A stretch of 64,000 nt of DNA from GCA-002708315 sp963676635 (GCA_963676635.1 OY781105.1:3162001-3226000), one strand, 5' to 3'. Counted from the stretch's first letter, positions 1 to 10,100 are shown. The notes: a model not told the origin generated them from the sequence alone. Translations and numbers: made by a program.

Positions 1-2
1 TC

Positions 3-2003
3 GTTAATAATGATCAAAGTTCCATTATGTTAGTAGATGGATATGCACCTGTTGACGATACTTCCTGGAAATATAAAAAGACTGATAAGGGTTATACTTA
101 TACTTCTGAATATGGAAAAGTAGTGATAGAGACTTATCCATGGCATGTTAGAATCTACAATGCTGAAGGTGATCTGTTAACTTCAACAATCCATATGAAT
201 GATGTTGAGATAAGCACCTATACTCCGGTTCTTCCTTTCTCATATGTTCGCAGAGCTTCTGATTATTCAAGAAGTTTCTCGGCAGCATTTACGCTGTCTC
301 CGGATGAAAAGATTTTTGGTATGGGTGAATCATACCAGTCGTTTAACAAACGCGGATCGAAAGTCGTTCTGTGGGTTGACGATGCTAACGGTATCCAGAA
401 TGAGAGCCAGTATAAACCAATTCCTTTTTATATGAGTAGCAGGGGTTATGGTGTGTTTATGCATACATCATCACCTATTACATGCGATTTTGGTAAATAC
501 TTCAGCGGTGCTAATTCAATGATGATTGGCGATGAAGAGCTTGATCTCTTTGTATTCCTGGGCACTCCTAAGCAGATACTTGATGCTTATACTGATCTGA
601 CAGGAAAGGCTGCAATGCCACCGCTTTGGTCTTTTGGGTTCTGGATGAGCAGAATTACTTATTTCTCACAGGAGCAGGGTCTCGCTGTTGCTGATAAGCT
701 TAGAGTTAATCGTATTCCTGCCGATGTGCTGCATTTCGATACAGGTTGGTTTGAAACCGACTGGCGTTGCGATTATAAGTTTTCTGAGTCGCGTTTCGAT
801 GATCCTGAAAAGATGATTAAAAAGCTTAATAAGATGGGTATTAAAACTTGTCTCTGGCAGTTACCTTATTTTGTTCCTAAAAATAAATTATTCAGTGAGA
901 TAATAGAAAAAGGGTTATTTGTTAAGAATGCAAAGGGTAATCTTCCTTATGAGGATGCTGTTCTTGACTTTTCTAATCCTGAAACTGTTACATGGTATCA
1001 GGATAAGATTAAGGGACTTCTTGATATGGGTGTGGCTGTTATTAAAGTCGATTTTGGTGAAGCTGCTCCTGCTAATGGTATATATGCCTCAGGACGTACA
1101 GGATTTTATGAGCATAACCTCTATCCGTTACGTTATAATAAGGCTGTTGCTGATATTACAAAAGAAGTAACAGGTAATACTATTATATGGGCCAGAAGTA
1201 CATGGGCTGGTAGTCAGCGTTTTCCTTTACATTGGGGTGGTGATCCTGCCAATACTGATCAGGCTATGTCTTCAGCGTTACGTGGTGGCTTGTCGATCGG
1301 ACTTTCAGGATTTTCTTTCTGGAGTCATGATATTGGTGGCTTTGTACTTAAAACTCCTGAAGAGATTTACAAGAGATGGACTCCATTTGGTATGTTAACA
1401 TCTCATGTGAGAAGTCATGGTGCTCCTCCTACTGAACCTTGGGAGTACAGCGAAGAATTTCTTAATGGTTTCCGTAAAGCTGATGAAATGAGATATAAAC
1501 TGATGCCATACATTTATGCACAGGCAAAAGTATGTACTGAGCACGGATGGCCTATGATGAGGGCACTATTTGTGGAATATCCTGATGATGCTGGCTCATG
1601 GCTTATTGATAATGAGTATTTGTTTGGTTCTGATATGCTTGTTGCTCCTTTGTTTGAATCTACAGAAAGAAGAGATGTTTATCTTCCTGCTGGTACTTGG
1701 ATTGACTACCAGACTGGTATTTCATATGAAGGTGGGTGGCACAATATTAAAGCTGGTGAAATACCAATTGTAGTGCTTGTAAAAGAAGGCGCTGTTATTC
1801 CTCATGCTGATCTTGCTCAATCAACAAAATTCATCGATTGGTCGAAAATAACATTGAAAGTATATGGTAATGCCAAAGAAGCTTCTGGTGTTATGTATCT
1901 CCCTGATGGGGAAAAAACTGAGACTTTAAAAATTGTAGATAATAAACTTGTTTCTGATCCATATAATGGTAAAATAAGTTGGAATATAATTTCATTAAAT
2001 TAG
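3..2003 (+). CDS. GH31 alpha-xylosidase/alpha-glucosidase (5' end outside window)
   Basis: Glycoside hydrolase family 31, most like the YicI-type alpha-xylosidases that remove alpha-1,6-xylose from xyloglucan oligosaccharides. The reading frame is open to the left edge of the window, and the first ATG (position 27) falls inside the N-terminal beta-sandwich domain, so the true start is upstream and about 100 residues are missing. Counting from that ATG, the N-terminal domain covers residues 1-190 (FGMGESYQSF), followed by the TIM barrel beginning at WSFGFWMSR. The nucleophile is Asp342 in IKVDFGE and the acid/base is Asp406 in HWGGDPA. It is followed after 6 bp by a GH3 gene in the same operon. 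Whether it has a signal peptide cannot be seen. Alpha-glucosidase activity is the main alternative; the GH5/esterase context favours xylosidase. Confidence 0.85.
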   Translation, partial: VNNDQSSIMLVDGYAPVDDTSWKYKKTDKGYTYTSEYGKVVIETYPWHVRIYNAEGDLLTSTIHMNDVEISTYTPVLPFSYVRRASDYSRSFSAAFTLSPDEKIFGMGESYQSFNKRGSKVVLWVDDANGIQNESQYKPIPFYMSSRGYGVFMHTSSPITCDFGKYFSGANSMMIGDEELDLFVFLGTPKQILDAYTDLTGKAAMPPLWSFGFWMSRITYFSQEQGLAVADKLRVNRIPADVLHFDTGWFETDWRCDYKFSESRFDDPEKMIKKLNKMGIKTCLWQLPYFVPKNKLFSEIIEKGLFVKNAKGNLPYEDAVLDFSNPETVTWYQDKIKGLLDMGVAVIKVDFGEAAPANGIYASGRTGFYEHNLYPLRYNKAVADITKEVTGNTIIWARSTWAGSQRFPLHWGGDPANTDQAMSSALRGGLSIGLSGFSFWSHDIGGFVLKTPEEIYKRWTPFGMLTSHVRSHGAPPTEPWEYSEEFLNGFRKADEMRYKLMPYIYAQAKVCTEHGWPMMRALFVEYPDDAGSWLIDNEYLFGSDMLVAPLFESTERRDVYLPAGTWIDYQTGISYEGGWHNIKAGEIPIVVLVKEGAVIPHADLAQSTKFIDWSKITLKVYGNAKEASGVMYLPDGEKTETLKIVDNKLVSDPYNGKISWNIISLN

Positions 2004-2009
2004 TGTTTT

Positions 2010-4172
2010 ATGTCTACTGTTAAACGGATAGGTGTCTTGTTGTTTTTTTTTCTTCTATGGGTTAATAAACCTGTAGCGCAGGACATATATCCGTTTTTCG
2101 ATGCAAATCTGGATACAGAGGCGCGCATCGACAGTCTGCTGTCGGTGATGACTCTTGATGAAAAAGTGAACTGCCTTAGTACTGACCCTGATATTCCACG
2201 ACTGGGTGTTTCAGGAACTGGTCATGTTGAAGGTTTGCATGGCTTATCCCTGGGAGGCCCTGCTGGGTGGGGTGGTGATAATCCTCAGCCAACAACAATC
2301 TTCCCTCAGGCAATCGGGCTTGCTGAAACATGGGATACTTCTGCAATTAAACAAGTTGCATCTGTTGAAGCTTATGAAACACGATATTATTACCAAAGCA
2401 ATCAGAGTAGAGGTGGCCTCGTTGTAAGAGCACCTAATGCTGACCTGGGTCGTGATCCACGATGGGGCAGAACTGAGGAATGCTATGGTGAATGTCCTTG
2501 GTTTAACTCGCAGCTTGTGGAGCAGTTTGTGAAAGGATTGCAGGGTCCTGATCCTGATTACTGGATGACAGCTTCGCTTATGAAGCATTTTCTGGCAAAC
2601 AGTAATGAGGATGGCCGCGATAGCTCGTCTAGTGATTTTAGCACTGAGCTGTTTTATGATTACTATAGTCTTCCTTTTTATAATGGTATTGTTAATGGTG
2701 GCTCCAGAGCTTTTATGGCGGCTTATAACTCCTATAATAATATACCCATGGCCGTTAATCCAGTTCTTAAAGATATTGCTGTAAACAGTTGGGGTCAAAA
2801 CGGGATTATTTGTACTGATGGTGGTGCTTTTAAAATGCTTGTGAGTTCACATCATTATTTCCCCGATCTCTACACCGCTGCTGCCAGTTGTGTTATTGCC
2901 GGTGTTAATCAGTTTCTTGATAATTATAAGGAAGGTGTGTACGGAGCTCTGGCTAATGGTTATATAAAAGAAGAGGATATAGATAGTGTACTGAGGGGTG
3001 TTTTCAGAGTGATGATTAAACTGGGACAGCTTGATGCCGATAGTCTTGTGGAATACAAACAAATTGGTGTGGTTGATACTGTTGACCCCTGGTTAACTGA
3101 TAGGCATAAGCAAACAGCTTTGGATGTTACAAGGAAATCTGTTGTGCTTCTGAAAAACACTGACAATACTTTACCTCTGAATGCTAATAAGAAACAGCGT
3201 ATTGCTGTTATCGGTTATCTTGCTGATACTCTTATTCAGGATTGGTACAGCGGTATGCCGCCCTACGAGGTTACTATAATGGATGGTATAAAGAATAAGG
3301 CTGGATCTAAAGTATCTGTTACTTTTGTAAAAGATATTGCTTCTGCTGAAGCCTTAAAAGCAGCAAAAAAAGCTGATGTGGTTATTGTTGTTGCCGGTAA
3401 CAACCCTACTTGTGGGGCAAGATGGAAGCAATGCCCTGATCCTGGTGAAGGAAAGGAGGCTGTCGACAGGAAGTCGCTTAAGTTAAGCTGTGAGAAGGAT
3501 ATTCTTAATATATGGAAAGCAAACCATAATACAATATTGGTTCTTCAAAGTAGCTTCCCGTATGCCATAGTAGATTCTGACAAGGATATCCCAGCTATAA
3601 TACATATTACTCATTGTGGTCAGGAAACGGGAAATGCTTTAGCAGATGTGTTGTTTGGGGATTATAATCCTGCCGGAAGGTTAGTGCAGTCATGGCCCTT
3701 ATCTGTTGATCAGTTGCCTGATATGATGGACTATGATGTTACAAATGGCAGAACATATATGTATTTACAGGATGATCCTCTTTATTGCTTTGGATATGGG
3801 TTAGGATATTCTGATTTTGAATACTCCAATATTAGGGTAAGTAGTACGAATGTTGAATCTGGTGAAGTAGTTACTGTTGAGTTTGATATTACCAATACAG
3901 GGGATTATGATGGCGATGAAGTGGCTCAACTTTATGTGCAGTTTCCTGACTCCGGAGTAAAACGACCAATAAAGGAGCTTAGGGGGTTTGCAAGAACAAA
4001 CATCCCCAAAGGAGAAACAAAGCATGTGGCTATAGATCTTAGTGTGAATGATCTTGCTTACTGGAATGCTGAGAAAAATAAATGGGATGTTGAGGATGGG
4101 ACTGTGAAGATCCAAATCGGGGCTTCATCATCTGATATAAGATTAGAAGCATTAATTGAAATACAGAAATAA
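2010..4172 (+). CDS. GH3 beta-glycosidase, periplasmic (beta-glucosidase or beta-xylosidase)
   Basis: A 720-residue GH3 enzyme that should release non-reducing-end beta-glucosyl or beta-xylosyl units. It starts with a signal peptide (hydrophobic residues 8-20, likely cut after VAQ). Order of domains: GH3 N-terminal barrel (about 35-330, with NADLGRDPRWGR and the MKHF substrate-site motif), GH3 C-terminal alpha/beta sandwich (about 375-590) and a C-terminal fibronectin III-like domain (EVAQLYVQFP). The nucleophile is predicted to be Asp270, but it sits in CTDGGAF rather than the usual SDW/SDF, so it belongs to a different GH3 branch from the second GH3 of this operon. The gene is separated by 6 bp from the GH31 gene and 7 bp from the esterase. 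Substrate is uncertain. Confidence 0.85.
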   Translation: MSTVKRIGVLLFFFLLWVNKPVAQDIYPFFDANLDTEARIDSLLSVMTLDEKVNCLSTDPDIPRLGVSGTGHVEGLHGLSLGGPAGWGGDNPQPTTIFPQAIGLAETWDTSAIKQVASVEAYETRYYYQSNQSRGGLVVRAPNADLGRDPRWGRTEECYGECPWFNSQLVEQFVKGLQGPDPDYWMTASLMKHFLANSNEDGRDSSSSDFSTELFYDYYSLPFYNGIVNGGSRAFMAAYNSYNNIPMAVNPVLKDIAVNSWGQNGIICTDGGAFKMLVSSHHYFPDLYTAAASCVIAGVNQFLDNYKEGVYGALANGYIKEEDIDSVLRGVFRVMIKLGQLDADSLVEYKQIGVVDTVDPWLTDRHKQTALDVTRKSVVLLKNTDNTLPLNANKKQRIAVIGYLADTLIQDWYSGMPPYEVTIMDGIKNKAGSKVSVTFVKDIASAEALKAAKKADVVIVVAGNNPTCGARWKQCPDPGEGKEAVDRKSLKLSCEKDILNIWKANHNTILVLQSSFPYAIVDSDKDIPAIIHITHCGQETGNALADVLFGDYNPAGRLVQSWPLSVDQLPDMMDYDVTNGRTYMYLQDDPLYCFGYGLGYSDFEYSNIRVSSTNVESGEVVTVEFDITNTGDYDGDEVAQLYVQFPDSGVKRPIKELRGFARTNIPKGETKHVAIDLSVNDLAYWNAEKNKWDVEDGTVKIQIGASSSDIRLEALIEIQK

Positions 4173-4179
4173 TAGAATT

Positions 4180-6138
4180 ATGAAGAGGTTAGAATTTAAG
4201 AGGTTATTTGTTATTTTAGTAGTAGCATTATTTATAATTTCTGATGCCATTGGTCAGGCTAAACTTGCAGGTATTTTTGGTGACGGGATGGTGTTACAAA
4301 GAGATATTGATATTCCTATCTGGGGTACAGCTGTGCCCGGAAGTGGTGTTAATGTAAGTATTTCTGGTGTGCAGGTTTCAACAAGTGCCAATGATGATGG
4401 TAACTGGGATTTGTATTTGCCAAAGATGAAAGCAGGTGGCCCTTTTGAGATGCAAGTGGCATGCGAGGGCAGCAAAGAGATGCTGATTGTTAAAGATATT
4501 TTGATAGGTGATGTGTGGGTGGCTTCCGGCCAGTCGAATATGGAATGGGAAGTTTGGCAATCCATGAATGCTGAAGAAGAAATGAAAAATGCCAATTATC
4601 CTGATATCAGGTTGTTTGAAGTTGAACATAATATCCAGATTAACCCCGTTGATGAAGTTGCCGGTGGTAGCTGGAGTAAATGTGATTCAGCAAGCGTTCA
4701 CAGCTTTTCTGCTGCTGCTTATTTCTTTGCCAGAGATTTATATAAAAAAGAGGGTGTACCTATTGGTGTTATTCAGTCTACATGGGGAGGAACACCTGTA
4801 GAGACATGGACAAGCCGGGAAATGTTACTCTCTTCTAATATTACTCACAACAAAGTCCTTGTTAATGATTCTATTACTCCTGCTCATTTTGTGAAAGATA
4901 GTGTTGATCTAATTGAATTCTGGGATATCGTTTATAATCCTAAAAATAATACTGATAACATTATCCCAAAGGAAAAGTATAATGACTCCGATTGGGGCGA
5001 GCTAACAATGCCTTCAGTTTTTAAAGACTGGGGATGGCCTTTCTATGAAGGAATGGTTTGGATGAGAAAGGATGTTGATATCCCTAAATCAATGACGGGA
5101 AAGGATCTTACAATTAATCTTGGACATCCTGAAATGAACTATACTCTTTATTTTAACGGGCACGAGATTTGTAAGAATGTGTGGAATGCAGAACCGACAC
5201 ATTCATACACAATTCCTGAAAATATAGTCCATAAAGGGAATAATGTGATTTCAATACGTATTGCAGTGCTTTGGACTGGTGGTGGAATAAACCCTCCGGC
5301 ATCAGATATGTATATAACAGATGGCAAAAAGCAGATCTCATTAGCTGGCAACTGGAAATTTAAGAAAGATCTTGAAGATAAAATTCCTTCAATAAAGGGT
5401 TATCAACAATATCATTCTTTTCTGTTCAATGGTATGATAAATCCTATTGTGCCTTATGGTATTACCGGGTTTATCTGGTATCAGGGGGAACATAATGTTC
5501 CTGATGCATATAATTACAGGTATTTGTTTCCAAATATGATTAACGACTGGCGTATCCGCTGGAAGCAGGGATATCTGCCTTTTATTTTTGTTCAGTTAGC
5601 AAACTTTATGAAAACTGATGAGGAGCCGGCAGAAAGTAACTGGGCACTGTTGCGTGAGTCGCAAACTGCTACACTGTTACAACCTAACACAGGTATGGCT
5701 TGTATTATTGATATAGGTGAAGCTGAAAGCATCCATCCTTTGAACAAGCAGGAAGTAGGGCGCCGCCTTGCTATGATTGCAGGAAACATGGTGTATGGTG
5801 ATAATAACCAGATAAGTGGTCCTGTTTATAAAGATTATGTAGTGGATGGAAATAATATAATTATTGAATTTACTGATGATAGTAAGGAGCTTAACACAAA
5901 GGATGGTGGTAAACTTATGGGATTTGCTATTGCAGGTATTGATAGTAAATTTTACTGGGCTGACGCAGAGATTGTGGGAACCACAGTCGTTGTGTCATCA
6001 GAGAGCGTAGAAAACCCTGTTGCTGTTAGATATGCTTGGGGTAACAACCCGGTTTGTAATCTTGTCAATGAATCCGGACTACCGGCTTTGCCTTTTAGAA
6101 CTGATTCATGGTGTGCAAGTGAGAAAACAGAAAAATAG
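4180..6138 (+). CDS. SGNH-fold carbohydrate O-acetylesterase (sialate O-acetylesterase-like)
   Basis: A secreted esterase of the sialate O-acetylesterase-like SGNH family, in which some members (family CE20, as I recall) deacetylate xyloglucan oligosaccharides. The ATG at 4180 gives a 652-residue protein with a clear signal peptide (FVILVVALFIISDAIGQ); the in-frame TTG at 4156 overlaps the upstream gene and is unlikely. The catalytic Ser lies in VASGQSNMEWEV, block III in GFIWYQGEHNV, and the His is in ESIHPLNKQEVGRR. A beta-galactosidase-like jelly-roll insert of about 150 residues splits the SGNH domain (roughly residues 220-370, DVDIPKSMTGKDLTINLGHP). Its place between glucan-degrading enzymes argues for hemicellulose deacetylation, not sialic acid. 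Confidence 0.85.
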   Translation: MKRLEFKRLFVILVVALFIISDAIGQAKLAGIFGDGMVLQRDIDIPIWGTAVPGSGVNVSISGVQVSTSANDDGNWDLYLPKMKAGGPFEMQVACEGSKEMLIVKDILIGDVWVASGQSNMEWEVWQSMNAEEEMKNANYPDIRLFEVEHNIQINPVDEVAGGSWSKCDSASVHSFSAAAYFFARDLYKKEGVPIGVIQSTWGGTPVETWTSREMLLSSNITHNKVLVNDSITPAHFVKDSVDLIEFWDIVYNPKNNTDNIIPKEKYNDSDWGELTMPSVFKDWGWPFYEGMVWMRKDVDIPKSMTGKDLTINLGHPEMNYTLYFNGHEICKNVWNAEPTHSYTIPENIVHKGNNVISIRIAVLWTGGGINPPASDMYITDGKKQISLAGNWKFKKDLEDKIPSIKGYQQYHSFLFNGMINPIVPYGITGFIWYQGEHNVPDAYNYRYLFPNMINDWRIRWKQGYLPFIFVQLANFMKTDEEPAESNWALLRESQTATLLQPNTGMACIIDIGEAESIHPLNKQEVGRRLAMIAGNMVYGDNNQISGPVYKDYVVDGNNIIIEFTDDSKELNTKDGGKLMGFAIAGIDSKFYWADAEIVGTTVVVSSESVENPVAVRYAWGNNPVCNLVNESGLPALPFRTDSWCASEKTEK

Positions 6139-6143
6139 AAATT

Positions 6144-7895
6144 ATGAGAACTTTGGAAAACATTAAAAGCATTTTAGTAGGTTTTTTGGTCCTGCTGTTA
6201 TTAACAACGAATGGTTGCAAAAAAGAGGATGTCGTAACAATACTTAAGATTGAACCTGAAGGCATTAACTTTCAGCCGGAAGGCGGTTTAATTGGTATGG
6301 AGATTATTACTGATGCAGAATCCTGGAGTATTGTAAATCAATCTGACTGGATAAATCTTTCAACATCATCAGGAACACAAACAACAGCTCTGGTTACAGT
6401 AAGTGTGACTACAGTAACGCCGGAGTTCAGAAGTGATACACTAGTTATCTCTGCAGGTAATGCCACTCCTGTTAAAGTTTTTGTAACACAGGAGGGTACT
6501 GAATTTATTTATTCTTTATCAGCTACGGCTGAGGATATGAGCTTTAGCAGAACTGGAAGCGAGGAGAGAATAAAGATTAGTACTACGGCTCCTGACTGGG
6601 AAATAAGTGATGATGTTGACTGGATATCTTATGATAATGAAACTGGTGAATCCGGTGAGTCATATGTAACAATTACTGCCTCAAAATATGAGGGCACTGA
6701 AGCACGTAGCGGTACTATAACCATCAATGCTCAATATGCTCCTACGGTTGAGATTACTGTTGGTCAGCGTGGTGCATACTATCCTGATTATAATACTAAC
6801 CCACAGGATCCTGATGCTACTGGTATGTCACATACTGCTATGGAAATAGCTTCTGAGATAAATCTTGGATGGAATATGGGTAACTCTCTCGAGGCTATTG
6901 GTGGTGAAACAGCTTGGGGTAATCCTTTGGTTTCTCCTGAATTAATCGACTTAGTTAAAGAGAATGGGTTTAATGCTGTGCGTATCCCTTGTTCCTTTAA
7001 CCAGTATATGTCCAATAGTGAGACTGCTGAGATTGATGTTGAATGGCTTGAAAGAGTGAAAACTGTTATCGGGTATATCACGGAAAGGGATATGTATGCT
7101 ATTCTTAATATCCATTGGGATGGCGGATGGCTGGAAAATAATGTAACTCCTGATATGGAGGAAGCAAATAATGCTAAACAAAAGGCTTTTTGGCAGCAGA
7201 TTGCAACCTATCTGCGCGACTTTGATGAGCATCTTATGTTTGCCAGTACAAACGAGCCTAATGTTGAAACTGAATCACAGATGGAGGTTCTTAACACATA
7301 TCATCAGACTTTTATTGATGCTGTTCGTTCAACTGGCGGGAGAAATGCTTATCGTGTGATTGTGCTGCAGGGACCATCAACAGATATTGCAATGACACAT
7401 AATCTATGGACTGAATTGCCTGTTGATAATGTTCCTAATAAAATGATGGCTGAAATTCACTATTACACTCCATGGAATTTCTGTGGGCTTACTGAAAATG
7501 CAAGCTGGGGGAATATGTTCTACTACTGGGGTGAAGGTTATCACTCTGCTACCGACCCTGAGCATAATGCAACATGGGGTGAGGAATCTGATGCTGACTA
7601 TTTGTTCAGTTTGTTGAAAAGTCAGTTTTATAATAAAGGAATTCCGGTTATATTGGGAGAATATGCAGGAGTGCGACGCTCTGCCCTTACCGGTGAGGAT
7701 CTTGAATTGCACCTGGCATCACGTGCTTACTATTTCTATTATGTTACAAAAGTAGCAAAAGCTAATGGTGTAATACCTTTCTATTGGGATAACGGATATA
7801 CTGATAATAACGGCTGTGCTATTTTTGACAGAACAAATAATTCTGTTTTTGATCAGCAGGCGCTTGATGCTATTATTGAAGGTGGAAATGAATAA
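6144..7895 (+). CDS. BACON-BACON-GH5 endo-beta-glucanase/xyloglucanase lipoprotein
   Basis: An outer-surface lipoprotein endoglucanase of GH5, probably subfamily 4. The lipobox is LTTNGC with Cys around residue 25. Two BACON domains follow (about 33-118 and 122-210; WSIVNQSDWINLS and WEISDDVDWISYD repeat the same pattern), then a linker and the GH5 barrel from about residue 222 (NLGWNMGNSLEA) to the end. Acid/base is Glu371 (STNEPNVE) and the nucleophile Glu506 (ILGEYAG). The same architecture with a single BACON domain is known in the Bacteroides ovatus xyloglucanase BoGH5A, which makes xyloglucan or mixed-linkage glucan the likely substrate. It follows the esterase by 5 bp. It is probably the enzyme that makes the first cut at the cell surface. 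Confidence 0.88.
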   Translation: MRTLENIKSILVGFLVLLLLTTNGCKKEDVVTILKIEPEGINFQPEGGLIGMEIITDAESWSIVNQSDWINLSTSSGTQTTALVTVSVTTVTPEFRSDTLVISAGNATPVKVFVTQEGTEFIYSLSATAEDMSFSRTGSEERIKISTTAPDWEISDDVDWISYDNETGESGESYVTITASKYEGTEARSGTITINAQYAPTVEITVGQRGAYYPDYNTNPQDPDATGMSHTAMEIASEINLGWNMGNSLEAIGGETAWGNPLVSPELIDLVKENGFNAVRIPCSFNQYMSNSETAEIDVEWLERVKTVIGYITERDMYAILNIHWDGGWLENNVTPDMEEANNAKQKAFWQQIATYLRDFDEHLMFASTNEPNVETESQMEVLNTYHQTFIDAVRSTGGRNAYRVIVLQGPSTDIAMTHNLWTELPVDNVPNKMMAEIHYYTPWNFCGLTENASWGNMFYYWGEGYHSATDPEHNATWGEESDADYLFSLLKSQFYNKGIPVILGEYAGVRRSALTGEDLELHLASRAYYFYYVTKVAKANGVIPFYWDNGYTDNNGCAIFDRTNNSVFDQQALDAIIEGGNE

Positions 7896-7923
7896 ACTTG
7901 TCTTACTATATATATTGAGAATC

Positions 7924-10089
7924 ATGAAATACTTAAATTTAACTTTGTTTTTAAGCGTGGTATTAATAATATCTTCGTGTGGTGAAGGCCTACAAACGGC
8001 CTCCCATGATAAATATGAAGCCAGAATAGATTCTATTGTGAATCTTATGACTCTGGATGAGAAAATAAATATGATCCATGCATCATCGTCTTTTACTTCT
8101 GGTGGTGTTGAAAGACTTGGTATTCCTGAGCTTGTTATGTCTGATGGCCCTCATGGTGTTCGTGTGGAGCATGGCCGTGACTGGGCTCCTGATCCGAATG
8201 CCAATGATGAAGCTACTTATCTTCCAACTGGTATTTGCCTTGCTTCTACCTGGAATCCTGAGCTGGGCTATGAGTTTGGTAAGGTGTTGGGTTCTGAAGC
8301 TAACGCCCGTGGTAAGGATGTTATCCTTGGCCCTGGAGTGAATATTATAAGAAGCCCGCTTAATGGTAGGAATTTCGAATATATGAGTGAAGATCCATAC
8401 TTGACTGGTGAGATGGCAGTGGGATATATTAAAGGAGTGCAGGATCAGGGTGTGTCAGCTTGTATCAAGCATTATATCGCTAATAATCAGGAGACTGATC
8501 GCAGTGGAGTGGATGTAATTGTCTCTGAACGTGCTTTGCGTGAGATTTATCTTCCTGCTTTTAAAGCTGGTGTCCAGAAAGGGGATGTGAATACTCTGAT
8601 GGGTTCCTATAATAAAGTTAATGGTCAGTATGCTACATATAACCAGTATCTTATTAATGATGTACTTAAAGGTGAGTTTGGTTTTGATGGTGCTGTTATT
8701 AGCGACTGGTCAGCAGTGCATGACACTAAAGATGCTTTGATTGGTGGTACTGATATTGAAATGGGTACTGATCTTGATCAGATGCCAAATATCGATTATA
8801 ATGCCTTTTTTATGGGTGATTCAGCTCTTGCTATGGTTGAAAATGGTGAAGTTGATGAGTCTGTTATTGATGATAAGGTAAAACGTATTCTTAGGGTTAT
8901 GTATAAATCAGATATGCTGGATGGCAGCAGACCTGACGGAAGTATGAACACTAAAGAACACCAGAATACAGCGCTTAAGGTTGCTGAAGAGGGTATTGTG
9001 TTGCTTAAAAATGACGGGATGCTTCCTGTTAAACCCGGACAGTACAAAACAATTCTTGTGGTTGGCCATAATGCTGAAAGGAAGTTCTCAATGGGCGGTG
9101 GTAGCTCACAGGTTAAAGCATTGTATGAAGTTACTCCTCTGGAAGGTATTAAAAACTATTGTGGTGCTGATTCTAAAGTGATATTTGCTGAAGGTTATAC
9201 CACATCTAAAGATAATTCTGTTGATAAAAAGCTTGCTGCTAAGGCTATTCAGGCTGCTGCTAAGGCTGATGCTGTTATCTTTGTTGGAGGTTGGATTCAT
9301 AACTATGGCCATGAAGTTTGGGGCGCCATTGGTTATGATGCCGAAGGTAAGGATAAATCGGATATTAATCTGCTTTACGGACAGAGTGACCTGATTAATA
9401 GTATTGCTAAAGTTAATCCCAACACTGCTGTTGTTATTATGGGTGGTAGTAATGTTGAATTGAATAGTTGGATGAATAGTGTGCCTGCGATTATTCATGC
9501 ATGGTATCCTGGTATGGAAGGTGGTAATGCTATTGCCAGTATTATCTTTGGTAAGACAAATCCTTCCGGTAAGCTGCCAATGACTTTCGCTAACTCTTAT
9601 GAGGAATATCCTTCACATTGTGTGGGTGAATTCCCTGGTAAAGATATGGTGGTTAACTATGATGAAGGTATTTATGTTGGATACAGGTACTTCGATAAGG
9701 AGAATAAAGAGCCGGTATTCCCATTTGGTTATGGCCTTTCGTACACTACTTTCTCATTTAGTGACCTGAATGTTAAAAATAATGATGGTGTTATAACTGC
9801 TGAGTTTAAAGTTACAAACACAGGAGACGTTGCTGGTGCTGAAGTGGCTCAGCTTTATATTGCTCCTGTAAATCCTGCCGTTGATCGTCCTGTTAAAGAA
9901 CTTGCTGCTTTTGATAAAATATTCCTTAACCCTGGTGAGTCAGGCAAGGTTAGTTTTGTGTTAAGTAATGATGATTTTAGTTATTACGATGTAAACAGCA
10001 GCTCATGGAAGACTGACAAGGGTGATTACAAGATTGAAATTGGTAACTCTTCCAGAAATATTAGTTTGTCAGAAACAATTAGTCTGTAA
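7924..10089 (+). CDS. GH3 beta-glucosidase lipoprotein
   Basis: A 722-residue GH3 enzyme, predicted to remove terminal beta-glucose from oligosaccharides in the periplasm. The start chosen is the ATG at 7924 because it begins a clean lipoprotein signal (MKYLNLTLFLSVVLIISSCG); upstream in-frame ATGs would run into the GH5 gene. The GH3 barrel has GPGVNIIRSPLNGRNFEY, the CIKHYIANNQE substrate motif and the canonical nucleophile Asp261 in ISDWSAVHD. The C-terminal sandwich and a fibronectin III-like domain (EVAQLYIAPVNPAVDRP) follow. It differs from the first GH3 in nucleophile context and in being lipid-anchored, so the two probably divide substrates between them. The gap to the GH5 gene is 28 bp and to the transporter 11 bp. 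Confidence 0.9.
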   Translation: MKYLNLTLFLSVVLIISSCGEGLQTASHDKYEARIDSIVNLMTLDEKINMIHASSSFTSGGVERLGIPELVMSDGPHGVRVEHGRDWAPDPNANDEATYLPTGICLASTWNPELGYEFGKVLGSEANARGKDVILGPGVNIIRSPLNGRNFEYMSEDPYLTGEMAVGYIKGVQDQGVSACIKHYIANNQETDRSGVDVIVSERALREIYLPAFKAGVQKGDVNTLMGSYNKVNGQYATYNQYLINDVLKGEFGFDGAVISDWSAVHDTKDALIGGTDIEMGTDLDQMPNIDYNAFFMGDSALAMVENGEVDESVIDDKVKRILRVMYKSDMLDGSRPDGSMNTKEHQNTALKVAEEGIVLLKNDGMLPVKPGQYKTILVVGHNAERKFSMGGGSSQVKALYEVTPLEGIKNYCGADSKVIFAEGYTTSKDNSVDKKLAAKAIQAAAKADAVIFVGGWIHNYGHEVWGAIGYDAEGKDKSDINLLYGQSDLINSIAKVNPNTAVVIMGGSNVELNSWMNSVPAIIHAWYPGMEGGNAIASIIFGKTNPSGKLPMTFANSYEEYPSHCVGEFPGKDMVVNYDEGIYVGYRYFDKENKEPVFPFGYGLSYTTFSFSDLNVKNNDGVITAEFKVTNTGDVAGAEVAQLYIAPVNPAVDRPVKELAAFDKIFLNPGESGKVSFVLSNDDFSYYDVNSSSWKTDKGDYKIEIGNSSRNISLSETISL

Positions 10090-10100
10090 AAATATAATAG

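Noticed and set aside
2244..2798. 184-codon minus-strand frame inside the first GH3 gene, and similar long antisense frames elsewhere
   Set aside because: They lie opposite strongly conserved enzymes, show skewed composition expected of antisense reading, and have no recognisable domain.
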